47,090 bases of DNA from Bacteroidales bacterium (lineage in GTDB: Bacteria; Bacteroidota; Bacteroidia; Bacteroidales; ML635J-15). This document shows, piece by piece, positions 19,714 through 29,195 of this stretch. The notes below the pieces were generated by a model. It ran no database searches, had not been told where the DNA came from, and saw only the letters and a program-made list of their open reading frames with translations. The stretch's first letter is position 1; every line of letters starts with the position of its first letter. The translations under genes were made by a program, and so were the position numbers. The stretch spans positions 1 to 47,090 of the forward strand of contig JALOAQ010000004.1 in NCBI GenBank assembly GCA_023228725.1, written 5' to 3'.

Positions 19714-21831
19714 ATGAAAAAGATTTTTTCTCTGTTGTTTTTATTTGCCGTATCATACTCAATCTATGCACAGCCAACCGAGGCTGTAGATTTTACAGTA
19801 ATTGATATTGATGGTGTTGAACACAATCTTTTCACTTATTTAGATGCTGGCAAATATGTTTATATAGACTTTTTATTGGAGGGTTGAGGCTCGTGTATTG
19901 CGTCTGTCCCGACGATAAATAACATATACAACGATTTTGGTTGTAACGAATTTGAACTAATTGTTTTAGGAATTTTTGGAGCTGGTGAAAATGATCAGTT
20001 TGCTATTGAGTTTCGACAACAAACAAATGCTTTATTCCCTATTTGTAGCTCTAATGAAGGTCAAGGCGGACCTGTGCGTAATTATTATGAAATAGAAGGT
20101 TTTCCTACAAAAATTTTAATAAAACCCGATAGAGCAGTTATTTGGGATGATGACGAAGAGTTTAATATAAACTCTACAGGTGGACTTCAAGAAATTGGTG
20201 TAAACAGAAACGCTTGTCCAGCAGATTGGCCTATTGCCGATTTTTCCGGAGAGCCATTGTTGCTTCCTGTGAATACTGGTGTTATTTACTCTGATCTTTC
20301 TCAAAATCATATAATTACTTGGCTTTGGGAATTTGAAAATGGAACTCCAAATAATTTTAATGGACAAAATCCACCCGAAATTATTTATGAAGTTCCTGGT
20401 TATCATAAAGTAAAACTTACTGTTGCTAATGAGTTTGGAAATAGTAACGAGATAGTTAAAACAAAGTATGTGCATGTTTATGAACTTGCTGATGATTTGC
20501 CTACTGCGTGGTTTTCCGCAAATCAAGTAATTGTTATAGCAGGTAATTATGTAAATTTCACAGATTTAAGTTGGGATTTTCCCTTTCAATGGAAATGGGA
20601 GTTCCCCGGTGGTTTACCTCAAAATTCAATAGCACAACACCCGCAAAATATAATTTACAATTTGCCCGGTGAGTACGATGTTCAGTTAATTGTCCGAAAT
20701 TCAGAAGGTTATGATACTTTATTAATAGAAAATTATATTAAAGTGATTCCTGAAGTAGGTCCTGATGCTCCGGTTGCGAATTTTACCACTTCTAACCGCT
20801 TGGTTAAACGTAATACTCCAGTTGTTTTTCAAGATTTATCAACCAACAATCCAATGTTTTGGTCTTGGTCTTTCCAAGGTGGTGAGCCTTCAAGTTCAAG
20901 TTCGCAACTACAACCAAATGGAATTATTTATCCAAACACAGGTTTTTTTGACGTAAGTCTAAATGTTGGAAATGTCAACGGTTCTGCAATGCTTACTAAA
21001 AAAGATTATGTAGTAGTTTACGATTCTTTTGTTGGTAAAGTCTGTGATACTATAGGAAATTTTAAATCCGGCGAAGAACCTGTAGCATTAAAAATCAATG
21101 GAATGACAGGTTATTATGGTGGACAAAATAGTGATAAAATTAGTATGTATGCTGATTATTATGATTTTCATACTTTTAATCAAATTAAAGGGATTATTCT
21201 TCCTGTTATGAAATTATCCTATGGCTCCGACAACTCGTATATTAGATTTATTACTTGGGATGGTGCTGACCCAAAACCTACTACTGTTTTGTCAAGTCAA
21301 AAAGTGTTTTTAAGAGATTTACGCCAAAACTATTTTCAAGTAATTATGTTTGATGAACCTCTTGATGTTGACGGTCCTTTTTATTTAGGTTATTCGATAA
21401 ACTACGCCGCCGGCGACCAGTTTGTGGTAGGAATGGCTCCAAATCGAGGACATGGCAATTTTAATAGCCTTTTCGTTTATAAAGACGGAAATTGGTATTC
21501 TTCTCCAGAAGCTTATGAAATTTCAACTTCTACAGGTATTCGACCAATGACTTGTCTTGTTGGAATTGAAGATGATTATATTGAAAGCGGACTTGCTGTT
21601 TATCCAAATCCATGTAATGATAATTTATTTATTTCAAATTCTATGTCTTTTGATAATGGTGATTTTGTTGAAATTTTTGACAAAACCGGAAAAACTATTA
21701 AAATACAATTTGCAGAAATAGGAAGTGAAGTAATTGAAATAAATACTTGCGAAATTGCATCTGGAATGTATTACGCTAGAATATTTACTAAAGGTAAAAT
21801 CAAAACCGAAAAGATTAGTATTATAAAATAA
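19714..21831 (+). CDS. Putative T9SS-exported selenoprotein: thioredoxin-like (UxxC) + 3 PKD domains + sorting domain
   Basis: The frame from ATG 19714 runs 705 codons to TAA with a single internal TGA at codon 58. Residues 1-20 are a signal peptide (ending SIYAQ). Residues 22-165 form a thioredoxin/TlpA-like domain: DFTVIDIDGVEHNL, YIDFLLEG-[TGA]-GSC, and the cis-Pro loop EGFPTKILI (129-132). PKD domains lie near 173-257, 260-346 and 352-440, each with W-x-W-x-F and PG-x-[HY]-x-V motifs. A beta-rich region follows, and residues 628-705 are a type A T9SS domain (VYPNPCNDN, ASGMYYARI). The TGA replaces the nucleophilic Cys of CxxC: D-F-x4-C-x-x-C in the neighbours at 43058-44767 and 39820-40680 and F-x4-C-x-x-C at 42459-42959 align exactly. 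With the SECIS-like hairpin this suggests selenocysteine. Otherwise it is a pseudogene from one Cys-to-stop change. Read without recoding, a product would start at GTG 20074 and lack both the signal peptide and the active site. Confidence 0.65.
19885..19925 (+). promoter_or_regulatory. In-frame UGA codon and candidate bacterial SECIS stem-loop
   Basis: TGA is at 19885-19887. Downstream, 19894-19904 pairs with 19911-19924: four Watson-Crick pairs (19901-19904 with 19911-19914), then G-U, U-A, U-A, A-U, U-A, G-C and U-A pairs, with single bulged A at 19915, 19919 and 19922. The 6-base apical loop (19905-19910, TGTCCC) starts 18 bases after the TGA and has G at its second position, in line with known bacterial SECIS geometry. 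Between 19881 and 19915, 21 of 35 bases are G or C, and codons such as TCG, GCG, GTC, CCG and ACG cluster here, suggesting selection on the RNA. The fold was made by hand. Confidence 0.6.
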
Positions 21832-21853
21832 TTGATAATTTTCTTAGGAATAA

Positions 21854-22585
21854 TTAATTTATTCTTTGCCTAATTGCTTCGTAAATTACTAAAGCTGCTG
21901 AAACAGAAACGTTTAGTGAGGAAGTCTTACCATACATAGGAATTTTTGCTTTTTTGTCGGCTCGTTTTATGAGTGTGTTTGAAATTCCTTTGTCTTCGGA
22001 ACCAAGAATTAAAGCACAAGGAATTGTTAAGTCTAATTCGTAAATTAATCTCTCTGCCTTTTCGGTAATTGCAACTACTTCAATATCCATTTGATTTAAA
22101 AGTAAAACAGTGTCCACTAAATTATCCATTTTGCAAATAGGAATATTATATAATGCTCCTGCCGAAGTTTTTATTGCTTCTTCGCTAATTTTCGCACTGC
22201 CACTTGAGGGAATTACAATTGCACTAATGCCTGCACATTCGCCTGTGCGTGCAATTGCTCCAAAATTTCTTACATCTGTAATCCCGTCTAAAATTAGAAT
22301 TAAAGGAAGTTTATTTTCATTTTGGGTTTTTATTATTATTTCTTCTAAATTTTGATATTTTATTGGAGAAATATATGCAATTATCCCTTGATGTTTGTGT
22401 TTGCAAATTTTATCAAGTTTTTCTTGAGGCACATACTGAATATTTATTCCTTTTTTGCGGATTTCTGCTATTAATTCTTGTGCTGAGCTAGTACTTAAGT
22501 TGTTTTTAACTAAAACTTTATTTATTTCCTTACCCGTTTTAATTGCCTCGTTTATTGGATGTAAACCAAAAATAAAATTTTCCAT
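21854..22585 (-). CDS. rlmB: 23S rRNA (guanosine-2251 2'-O)-methyltransferase RlmB / TrmH family
   Basis: A 243-residue SpoU/TrmH SPOUT methyltransferase. It has an N-terminal L30e-like substrate domain (ENFIFGLHPINEAIK to about residue 80) and a catalytic knot with motif 1 LDGITDVRNFGAIART (Asn and Arg conserved), motif 2 ALILGSEDKGIS and motif 3 MYGKTSSLNVSVSAAL. These match RlmB, which 2'-O-methylates G2251 in the 23S P loop, though a tRNA-directed paralogue cannot be excluded. It starts 4 bases after the GWxTD gene and is probably the last gene of the long tmk operon. It is convergent with the thioredoxin/PKD gene. Confidence 0.92.
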   Translation of the reverse strand: MENFIFGLHPINEAIKTGKEINKVLVKNNLSTSSAQELIAEIRKKGINIQYVPQEKLDKICKHKHQGIIAYISPIKYQNLEEIIIKTQNENKLPLILILDGITDVRNFGAIARTGECAGISAIVIPSSGSAKISEEAIKTSAGALYNIPICKMDNLVDTVLLLNQMDIEVVAITEKAERLIYELDLTIPCALILGSEDKGISNTLIKRADKKAKIPMYGKTSSLNVSVSAALVIYEAIRQRIN

Positions 22586-22589
22586 TTTT

Positions 22590-23888
22590 TTAATTTGAAA
22601 TTGTAAATATTCTACCCTGCCTCCATGTTTGTAATGCCTGAGCCCAAATAGTTTGATAATTTGAATCTCGTTTTAAAACCCAAGATTTATTATAATTTTG
22701 AGTTTCTATTTTATCAAATAAAAAAAAGATTCCGGCAACATCTGGGTCTTCGCCATAAAACCATTCTTCTTGATTTCTGCTTATGTTTATTACTGTTGGC
22801 GGACCAAACATTATATAAATCATGCCCTTATCAGTTTTCCAACCTTCTTTTTCTTCGCTAAAATAAATATTGGCTAAAACTATTCTGTTATAAAATACTC
22901 TAATTTGTTCTTTTGCAAATTTTTGACTTTGAGACTTAGAAAGCCAAAAATTATCTATGCTAAACTTTAAATTTTCCGAGTTTTTTATTTCTTTGTATTC
23001 TTTGCTGCTTGTTAAAAGCTTTAGTGGTTCTAACATAGCTTCTATGGTTTTTATTTCAGGAAAATCATTATCAATATTTAGTAAACATAGTCCACCTGAG
23101 CTTTGTTTTTCTTTCCTGAAAAAATATACTCCTTTTGCATTAAATTTTATACTGTCATTTATTTTATAAATAAAACTTGAATCTGGTTTTGAACTAATAT
23201 TTTGGGTGGGTGTAATATAATAAGGAGGTAAATGAACATGTTCCTGCATTTTGTAATAATCCACTTTTATAAGGCTGTCTTTAATATTGCTGGAAATTTT
23301 ATAGCTATTATTTGAATTAACAAAGTTTGAGTATAATATTTCTTCAGTATCGTTTTTTATAATTTTTGGCAAATACCATAATTCGTTATTTTGATTTAAT
23401 TCAATATCTTCAAGCATTCTTTTACCTGAGTTGGCTTTTTCGCCATAAATACTAATTATAATTTTATGGTTTTCTTGGTTTGGAGTTTTTACTGTAAAAT
23501 ATGAACTAAAATTTTCGCTAATTTCATTAAAATTAATTATATTAACCACTGTTCCACTATCAACTACTTCAAATTTTTCTGTATCTCTTAAAGTATATTT
23601 TATTGTTAGCTTTGTTGATTCATCAGTAATGGAATTAGTTAAGTTTTTTATTTCATTAGTTTGTATTTTATATAATACTAAAGCTTGATTTTCAGATTTG
23701 GCAAAAATTCTTATTTCAGGATGAATTTCTGATAAAGACGGGTTATAAAGAGAAGCAAAATTGTATTTATATGAACTTGAATAAGCATTATTATTTGGCA
23801 TTTGCACACCAACACAAGCTTGTATTAAAATTAAGCTTAGAAAAACATATATATATACATAAACTTTAATCTTCAATCTCATCATCAA
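22590..23888 (-). CDS. GWxTD domain lipoprotein
   Basis: A 432-residue lipoprotein. After MMMRLKIKV comes a hydrophobic segment ending in a lipobox LIQAC with Cys25. The C-terminal third holds the family signature near residue 348, EGWKTDKGMIYIMFGPP, followed by EEWFYGEDPDVAGIFFLF; the N-terminal part is probably beta-rich. GWxTD proteins are widespread in Bacteroidota and related phyla and have no firm function. Any of three adjacent Met codons could start it, and all overlap the end of the preceding 1500-residue gene (by up to 23 bases), so the two are likely translationally coupled. Confidence 0.85.
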   Translation of the reverse strand: MMMRLKIKVYVYIYVFLSLILIQACVGVQMPNNNAYSSSYKYNFASLYNPSLSEIHPEIRIFAKSENQALVLYKIQTNEIKNLTNSITDESTKLTIKYTLRDTEKFEVVDSGTVVNIINFNEISENFSSYFTVKTPNQENHKIIISIYGEKANSGKRMLEDIELNQNNELWYLPKIIKNDTEEILYSNFVNSNNSYKISSNIKDSLIKVDYYKMQEHVHLPPYYITPTQNISSKPDSSFIYKINDSIKFNAKGVYFFRKEKQSSGGLCLLNIDNDFPEIKTIEAMLEPLKLLTSSKEYKEIKNSENLKFSIDNFWLSKSQSQKFAKEQIRVFYNRIVLANIYFSEEKEGWKTDKGMIYIMFGPPTVINISRNQEEWFYGEDPDVAGIFFLFDKIETQNYNKSWVLKRDSNYQTIWAQALQTWRQGRIFTISN

Positions 23889-26800
23889 TTTTAAAAAATT
23901 TATACATATCTTTTTTAAATCTTTTCATATATGTAGAGCTTCCTAAACCATATTGATAAAACACTCCGTTTTCAGTTTTTTCTCTTTGGTTAGGTTTTTG
24001 GTTATAAACAATATTATTAAAATTTTCGTCAGAAGATATTACGCTAAATGTTCCTGCACTATATCTAAAATAATACCAAGTTGAATAATCAGGTTCTAGT
24101 AAGATTTCAAAAATATCTCCACGGCGGGACTTTTCTATTCTAATAAATCCGAAAATATATTTATTAATTTGTTCTTTACCTAAATTTGCAATTCCAATTG
24201 GTCCGTAGTGTACAAAAGAGTTTATCTGTTTATGCCAATAAAGTTGTAGGTCAGTAAAAATAAGTTTGTTTTCTAATTCTTTAGGAAATTTGTTGTAATT
24301 ACCTAAGCTTTGATTAGAGAACCATTCGTCTGCTTTATTAGTTCCTAAAAATTCTATCAAAGCTTTTTCAAAAACATCGTCTCTTAGATTTAACCCCGAC
24401 AATCCGCCTATAGTATTTATTTTTTCTCCAATTGCTTTTAGTGCTGTGTTGCTAAAGTATGCATCAATAATCATGCTTACATTTATTTCCGCAGTATCTA
24501 AATCTGGATAATACATAAAATTTCCTATTGCATTAGGTTTAAATAGGCCAAAATCTTTGCTAAATTCAAATTTCCCTTCTCCATACACATTGCAAATAGA
24601 TTTATGCTTTCTAATTAAATTTCCTGGTAAAGAATTTTCCGCAATTTTATCTTTAGAAGCAATAACAAATTTTCCTTCGTCTTGGTCGTAGTGCAAATAT
24701 CCATTAGCCGTAAATATTTCTTGGTCGTATTGGTTTCGCTTTCTTGTCAAAAATGCCGGATAAATTTGATTAGTATTTGATAAAACTAATCCTGAACACA
24801 ATCTTGTATTATTTATATTATAGCTTATAGAATCAATTTTTATAAAAACGTCTTCCGGGTCTATAAAAGATTTGAATTTTACCCAGCCAAAATCTGTGGT
24901 GTCGCAGTCGTCAATGGTTTTTGCAGCTCCATTAAACTCCAATTCAGGATTGTTTGCATATAGACTTACATCGCCTTGATATCTAAAATATGGGTTAATA
25001 GTAAAGTTGTCGGGTTCTATAATTGTACCTGTTCCATATGTTTGCCCCGAAGCATCAACTGCAACTTTTGTTAAATGAATGGTTTGAGCTTGTTTGGTAG
25101 AATTTATAAAATCATAATCTCCAAATGCGTTATAATTTTTTCTTCCATAAATATTTACAGCAGCATTGTAAATAATGTGGTATCTGCTAGTTGAATTAGC
25201 AACAATTTTAGCGTTTTGTATTGTCTGCATTACTGCATCTTTTTCAATAGTTACATTTCCGTCTTCTGTATATATTGTAGCATCGGCAACTTTAATAAAC
25301 TTTACTCCTTCGGCATAAATTATATGGTCTTTATAATTATATCTGGCATTAGGAGCAACAAAATATAATGAGTCTTGTTTTGGGTGAAGTGATGTAAATT
25401 TAGGACCTTCTAAGAACAAACTTTCCCATTCATCTGGTTCAAGATTTTCACCTTCTTTTTCTAATTTTTCTAAAACATCTGTATCGGCACTGATTGCAAG
25501 CTCGTCATTGTCCATAAACCAAGTCATTTCGTTCATCTCGCTCATATATTTATTTTTTGGAAAAGTCCAAATAGTTTTTTCTCCGTTAGATTTAAAAACA
25601 CCTTTTCTATTAATAAAATCTATATGAGATTTTACATTGTCTGATTTGAAATCTATATTTAAAACATTTATAGTATAAATATCAAAACTTGCAGTATCTG
25701 CATCAAAAACATCCTTTTTAAAATTTATTAAATTTGAAGATATTTTAGCTCTATCAATAAACATAGTCCCATCTCCCCAAAGACCTGATGTTTTTAAATT
25801 CAAATTTCCTTCAAGACTTCCTTTTCCCTCATACATAGTGAAATTAGATGTGTCTCTTTTAATCATAAAATCATCTTCCTCAACATTCCATCTTAAAGTA
25901 TTGTCTCTTCCAATAACTTCAGGATATTCAACAGGAGCGGTTTGTTTTTTTATTTCAAAATTTGGACTATGTCCTTCCATAAATTTAGGAAAAAATATTA
26001 AATAATCAGGGTTCATATTTGCAGAGAGATATTCTATTCTTCCCGATCCACGTAAGCCTTGATTACTTAAATCTATTTCGTTCCAAAAAGTTGCTTTCCC
26101 GCTATATAAAGGTAGGCCAACAGGTCCGGTTCTTGTATTAAAACCAAGAGAGAAGTCGTTTTTACGTAAAACTAAAGTTTCTTTTATAGGTGGAAAAATA
26201 TCTGCCGAATAAAGAGTCCCTTTAAAGTGTAGATTGTCTTTAGAATAACCTTTTATGCTGTCTAATTCAAATGGGTCAACTTCAAAATAAAACTCATTTC
26301 GCTTATAAATTCCATTGTAAACGTCAGGTCTGTCGTAATAAACATAAGTTTTGTCGTTTGATATTAATCTAGGAAATTCCGGAAAATTACCTCTACCGGA
26401 TTTGTTCATAGGTTCATCAATATAAAATGCTCCGTTTATTTGCTCCAATTTATTCCTTACAATAGCCGGTTTGTAATTTCCATTTTCATCTAAATAGTCA
26501 GTTTCAGCAACCATTTTCATAGAGTCGCACTGATTTAATTCTATCATAAATCTATTATAATCAAACTTGAAGTTGCTACCATAAAAATAAAATTGTCCAG
26601 CTTGTATAGTTCCATCAAAAGTAAAAGTTCTGTTTTTTTGAAGAGTGATTTTTCTATCTAAAGGATAAACTTTTATATTTTGTGAATCAGATAAATGTGC
26701 CTCATATATTCCATTTATTTTTAAATCAAAATTTATTAAACTTAATTCCGCGTTGCTAATGTCGTTTTTTGTAATGCTGTGAAACTGAATAACATCCGAA

Positions 26801-28368
26801 TCTTTCTTGTTTTGGTATGCTTGTAAAAATGTCCAAGCGTCAGGATAGACCATAATTTCTTGACTTAGTGGGTCATAATTTAAAAAACCTCTGTAAGCTA
26901 AGTCTAAAACCATTTGTACTACTTGCTGTGGACTAAATTGCATCCATTTAGCCAAGTCGTTTAAATAAAAATTATTATTTCCCCAAAATGAATCAACAAA
27001 ATTAGTAACAACAGCTAAAGGATGTTGTGCATCTTTTTTTTGAATATCTCTATATCTTTCTAAACGAAAATAATCAGCAGATTCAAAAAGAGCTTCATTG
27101 TCAACGCCAGAAGTCTTTATTGTTGTAAACTCAATTTTGTATTTGTCGATAAACCATTTTAACCAAGTAAAATCCATATTTATTTGATGATATGAATTTA
27201 TATAATTAACTTTTGACATATCGTTTTTGCTACGAATTAATTCTAAAAAACGAGGGTGAATATGATATTTAAAAGTTAGCTGAGGATGATATATAGAGTC
27301 TTCGTTAAAATGTATATTAATAGCACAATTGTCGCTAATAATAATTTCTGTATCTAAATAAAAAGCCAAAGATTTTGCTTTCATGTATATACTGTCTGAT
27401 TTTGTAAGAAGCATTGTAGCAGGTTCTTCTTTAGTACCGGAGGCAATAAAACTATTCCCCTGAACAGAGAATCCTCCTTCGTAATCTATTCCAGGAACAA
27501 GATTTTTCAACTCATAATGTTGGTTGTATGAAGTGAATTTTGGATAATCTGATTTTTTAGGATTATCTAAATTTCCAGCTTTGTCAATTAATTTACCAAG
27601 CATTGGCTTTTTAATATACATGGTATTATTAAAACTAACAGAATCTGCAGTTAAACTTATGTTTTTTGTATTAATTTCATAGTCTGAAAGTTTGGCTTGA
27701 ATGCTGTCTAAACCATAACCAACGCGCTCCCAACCAATAGTTCCTCCATTTCCTTTCAAAAGATTTTGTGAAGGATAATATTCGCAGTCTGTTCTGTAAA
27801 TTTTTAAACTATCAACGCCCTGATAACCTATGAGATTAACTTTTGAAAGTTGAATTTTAATCCCCTTATCATAAATTAATTTAAAAGAATTATTTTCAAG
27901 TTTCCAATATGTTCTAGGGTTTTTAGCCAGTATATCTTTTGATAATAAGGCATTGAAACTTAAAAAATAATTAGACAAGTCATTTAGTTTAGGCCTTTTT
28001 CCAGCGTTTAAAATATCAAAAATCCCTTTTTCATAGATTTCATATTGAGAATTATCAAATCCTTTTCTTGTAAACCATAATTTATTGTCGGCTAAACAAA
28101 CAAAATCAGGATAAGCTTTGCAACCTTTGGCTGCCAAGTCGTTTGCAGTTTGAATAAATTTTTCTTTTTCTTGAAAACTTAAACTATCACTTTCCCAAAA
28201 ATTAGTAAATTCTTTGGCTAAACTTTTAGAATTTTTCCTTACTTCTCCTGTATATCCTAGTTCAGAAGTAAAACTTTTTAAAAATTTATCAGGTTCAATA
28301 GGAAAAGCTTGGGAAAATAATATTTTTGATAATAAGCTTAAAAAGAAAAAGAAAATAAGTTTTTTCAT
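23866..28368 (-). CDS. Very large exported protein of unknown function
   Basis: A 1500-residue protein with a signal peptide (MKKLIFFFFLSLLSKILFSQ). No enzyme motif is recognised. It is dominated by short beta-strand-like repeats of 'field' statements (for example FTFDGTIQAGQFYFYGSNFK, and repeats rich in D-x-[FY]-x-[IL]), interrupted near residues 455-530 by a helical segment containing WMQFSPQQVVQMVLDLAY. The repeated beta pattern recalls elongated envelope proteins of the LptD/AsmA or OstA sort, but I cannot assign a family. It comes 2 bases after prmA and overlaps the GWxTD lipoprotein gene, so an outer-membrane or periplasmic partnership with that lipoprotein is a reasonable inference. 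The length is kept intact with no stop or frameshift, so it is under selection. Confidence 0.7.
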   Translation of the reverse strand: MKKLIFFFFLSLLSKILFSQAFPIEPDKFLKSFTSELGYTGEVRKNSKSLAKEFTNFWESDSLSFQEKEKFIQTANDLAAKGCKAYPDFVCLADNKLWFTRKGFDNSQYEIYEKGIFDILNAGKRPKLNDLSNYFLSFNALLSKDILAKNPRTYWKLENNSFKLIYDKGIKIQLSKVNLIGYQGVDSLKIYRTDCEYYPSQNLLKGNGGTIGWERVGYGLDSIQAKLSDYEINTKNISLTADSVSFNNTMYIKKPMLGKLIDKAGNLDNPKKSDYPKFTSYNQHYELKNLVPGIDYEGGFSVQGNSFIASGTKEEPATMLLTKSDSIYMKAKSLAFYLDTEIIISDNCAINIHFNEDSIYHPQLTFKYHIHPRFLELIRSKNDMSKVNYINSYHQINMDFTWLKWFIDKYKIEFTTIKTSGVDNEALFESADYFRLERYRDIQKKDAQHPLAVVTNFVDSFWGNNNFYLNDLAKWMQFSPQQVVQMVLDLAYRGFLNYDPLSQEIMVYPDAWTFLQAYQNKKDSDVIQFHSITKNDISNAELSLINFDLKINGIYEAHLSDSQNIKVYPLDRKITLQKNRTFTFDGTIQAGQFYFYGSNFKFDYNRFMIELNQCDSMKMVAETDYLDENGNYKPAIVRNKLEQINGAFYIDEPMNKSGRGNFPEFPRLISNDKTYVYYDRPDVYNGIYKRNEFYFEVDPFELDSIKGYSKDNLHFKGTLYSADIFPPIKETLVLRKNDFSLGFNTRTGPVGLPLYSGKATFWNEIDLSNQGLRGSGRIEYLSANMNPDYLIFFPKFMEGHSPNFEIKKQTAPVEYPEVIGRDNTLRWNVEEDDFMIKRDTSNFTMYEGKGSLEGNLNLKTSGLWGDGTMFIDRAKISSNLINFKKDVFDADTASFDIYTINVLNIDFKSDNVKSHIDFINRKGVFKSNGEKTIWTFPKNKYMSEMNEMTWFMDNDELAISADTDVLEKLEKEGENLEPDEWESLFLEGPKFTSLHPKQDSLYFVAPNARYNYKDHIIYAEGVKFIKVADATIYTEDGNVTIEKDAVMQTIQNAKIVANSTSRYHIIYNAAVNIYGRKNYNAFGDYDFINSTKQAQTIHLTKVAVDASGQTYGTGTIIEPDNFTINPYFRYQGDVSLYANNPELEFNGAAKTIDDCDTTDFGWVKFKSFIDPEDVFIKIDSISYNINNTRLCSGLVLSNTNQIYPAFLTRKRNQYDQEIFTANGYLHYDQDEGKFVIASKDKIAENSLPGNLIRKHKSICNVYGEGKFEFSKDFGLFKPNAIGNFMYYPDLDTAEINVSMIIDAYFSNTALKAIGEKINTIGGLSGLNLRDDVFEKALIEFLGTNKADEWFSNQSLGNYNKFPKELENKLIFTDLQLYWHKQINSFVHYGPIGIANLGKEQINKYIFGFIRIEKSRRGDIFEILLEPDYSTWYYFRYSAGTFSVISSDENFNNIVYNQKPNQREKTENGVFYQYGLGSSTYMKRFKKDMYKFFKIDDEIED

Positions 28369-28370
28369 AA

Positions 28371-29195
28371 TTAAAATTTTTTAAAAATACATGCAGACCA
28401 ATTATCTCTTTGTATTTCTTTAACAAAAGACAGTCCATTTTCTAAGCAAACTTTTTCTATTTGAATAAATTCATTATTTAAAAATCCACTAAAGAAAATT
28501 TCACCATTATTGTTTAAATGTTTTGCTAATCTTGGAATGTCTTTTTTTAGAATATTAAGATTAATATTAGCAAATATAAAATCAAATTTTTGCTCAGGAA
28601 TTGAATTAACATCGCCTTGTATTGCTTTAATTTGGGGGGTGTTATTTTTGCTTACATTTTCTTTTGTGTTTTCGTAAGCCCACTCGTCAATGTCTATAGC
28701 TAAAATATTTTGTGAGCCTAATATTGCTGAAAATATAGCTAAAATTCCTGTTCCACAGCCATAATCCAAAACGCTTTTATTTGTAAACTCGTAATCTGCA
28801 ATTAATTTACACATCATCCAAGTTGTGGCGTGATGTCCAGTTCCAAACGACATTTTTGGTTCAATAATAATTGTGTGTTTTGTTTTGCAATTTATATCGT
28901 GAAATGCTGCTTTTATGCAAAGAATATCTTCTATTATTGTTGGTTCAAAGTTTTTTTCCCATTCTTTATTCCAATTTTGTTGTGGAATAATTTTTATTGA
29001 ATAAGAAATATCATAATTTTCAAATAATTGTTCAAGATCTTCCTTGTTAAAATTTGTTTCAAGAATATATGCGTATAGAAAATTATTTTCTTCTGAAAAG
29101 CTTTCAAAACCTTGTTCAGCTAAAAATGCAATTAATATTTCGCCAAGTTCTGATTTTTTAGTTTTTAAATCCGCTTTTACTTCAATATAATTCAT
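28371..29195 (-). CDS. prmA: Ribosomal protein L11 methyltransferase
   Basis: A 274-residue SAM-dependent methyltransferase that trimethylates lysines and the N-terminus of ribosomal protein L11. It shows the N-terminal substrate-recognition domain, PKMSFGTGHHATTWMM (binding-site region), SAM motif I VLDYGCGTGILAI, the acidic loop IDIDEWA, and FDFIFANINLNIL (the N-x-x-x catalytic region typical of PrmA). Its ATG overlaps the TGA that would end the frame-corrected tpiA (ATGA, 29192-29195), and it ends 2 bases before the 1500-residue gene. Confidence 0.95.
   Translation of the reverse strand: MNYIEVKADLKTKKSELGEILIAFLAEQGFESFSEENNFLYAYILETNFNKEDLEQLFENYDISYSIKIIPQQNWNKEWEKNFEPTIIEDILCIKAAFHDINCKTKHTIIIEPKMSFGTGHHATTWMMCKLIADYEFTNKSVLDYGCGTGILAIFSAILGSQNILAIDIDEWAYENTKENVSKNNTPQIKAIQGDVNSIPEQKFDFIFANINLNILKKDIPRLAKHLNNNGEIFFSGFLNNEFIQIEKVCLENGLSFVKEIQRDNWSACIFKKF

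Noticed and set aside
19885..19887. TGA read as Trp through a changed genetic code.
   Set aside because: Other genes here end in TGA with tight start/stop overlaps (DUF4783 at 17837-17839, nadC at 18685-18687, tpiA at 29192-29194), so TGA is a normal stop in this genome.
20074..21831. Independent gene starting at GTG 20074, without the upstream part.
   Set aside because: It would lack a signal peptide yet carry PKD and T9SS domains, and would begin in the middle of a thioredoxin fold. The in-frame upstream part supplies the missing signal peptide and active site.
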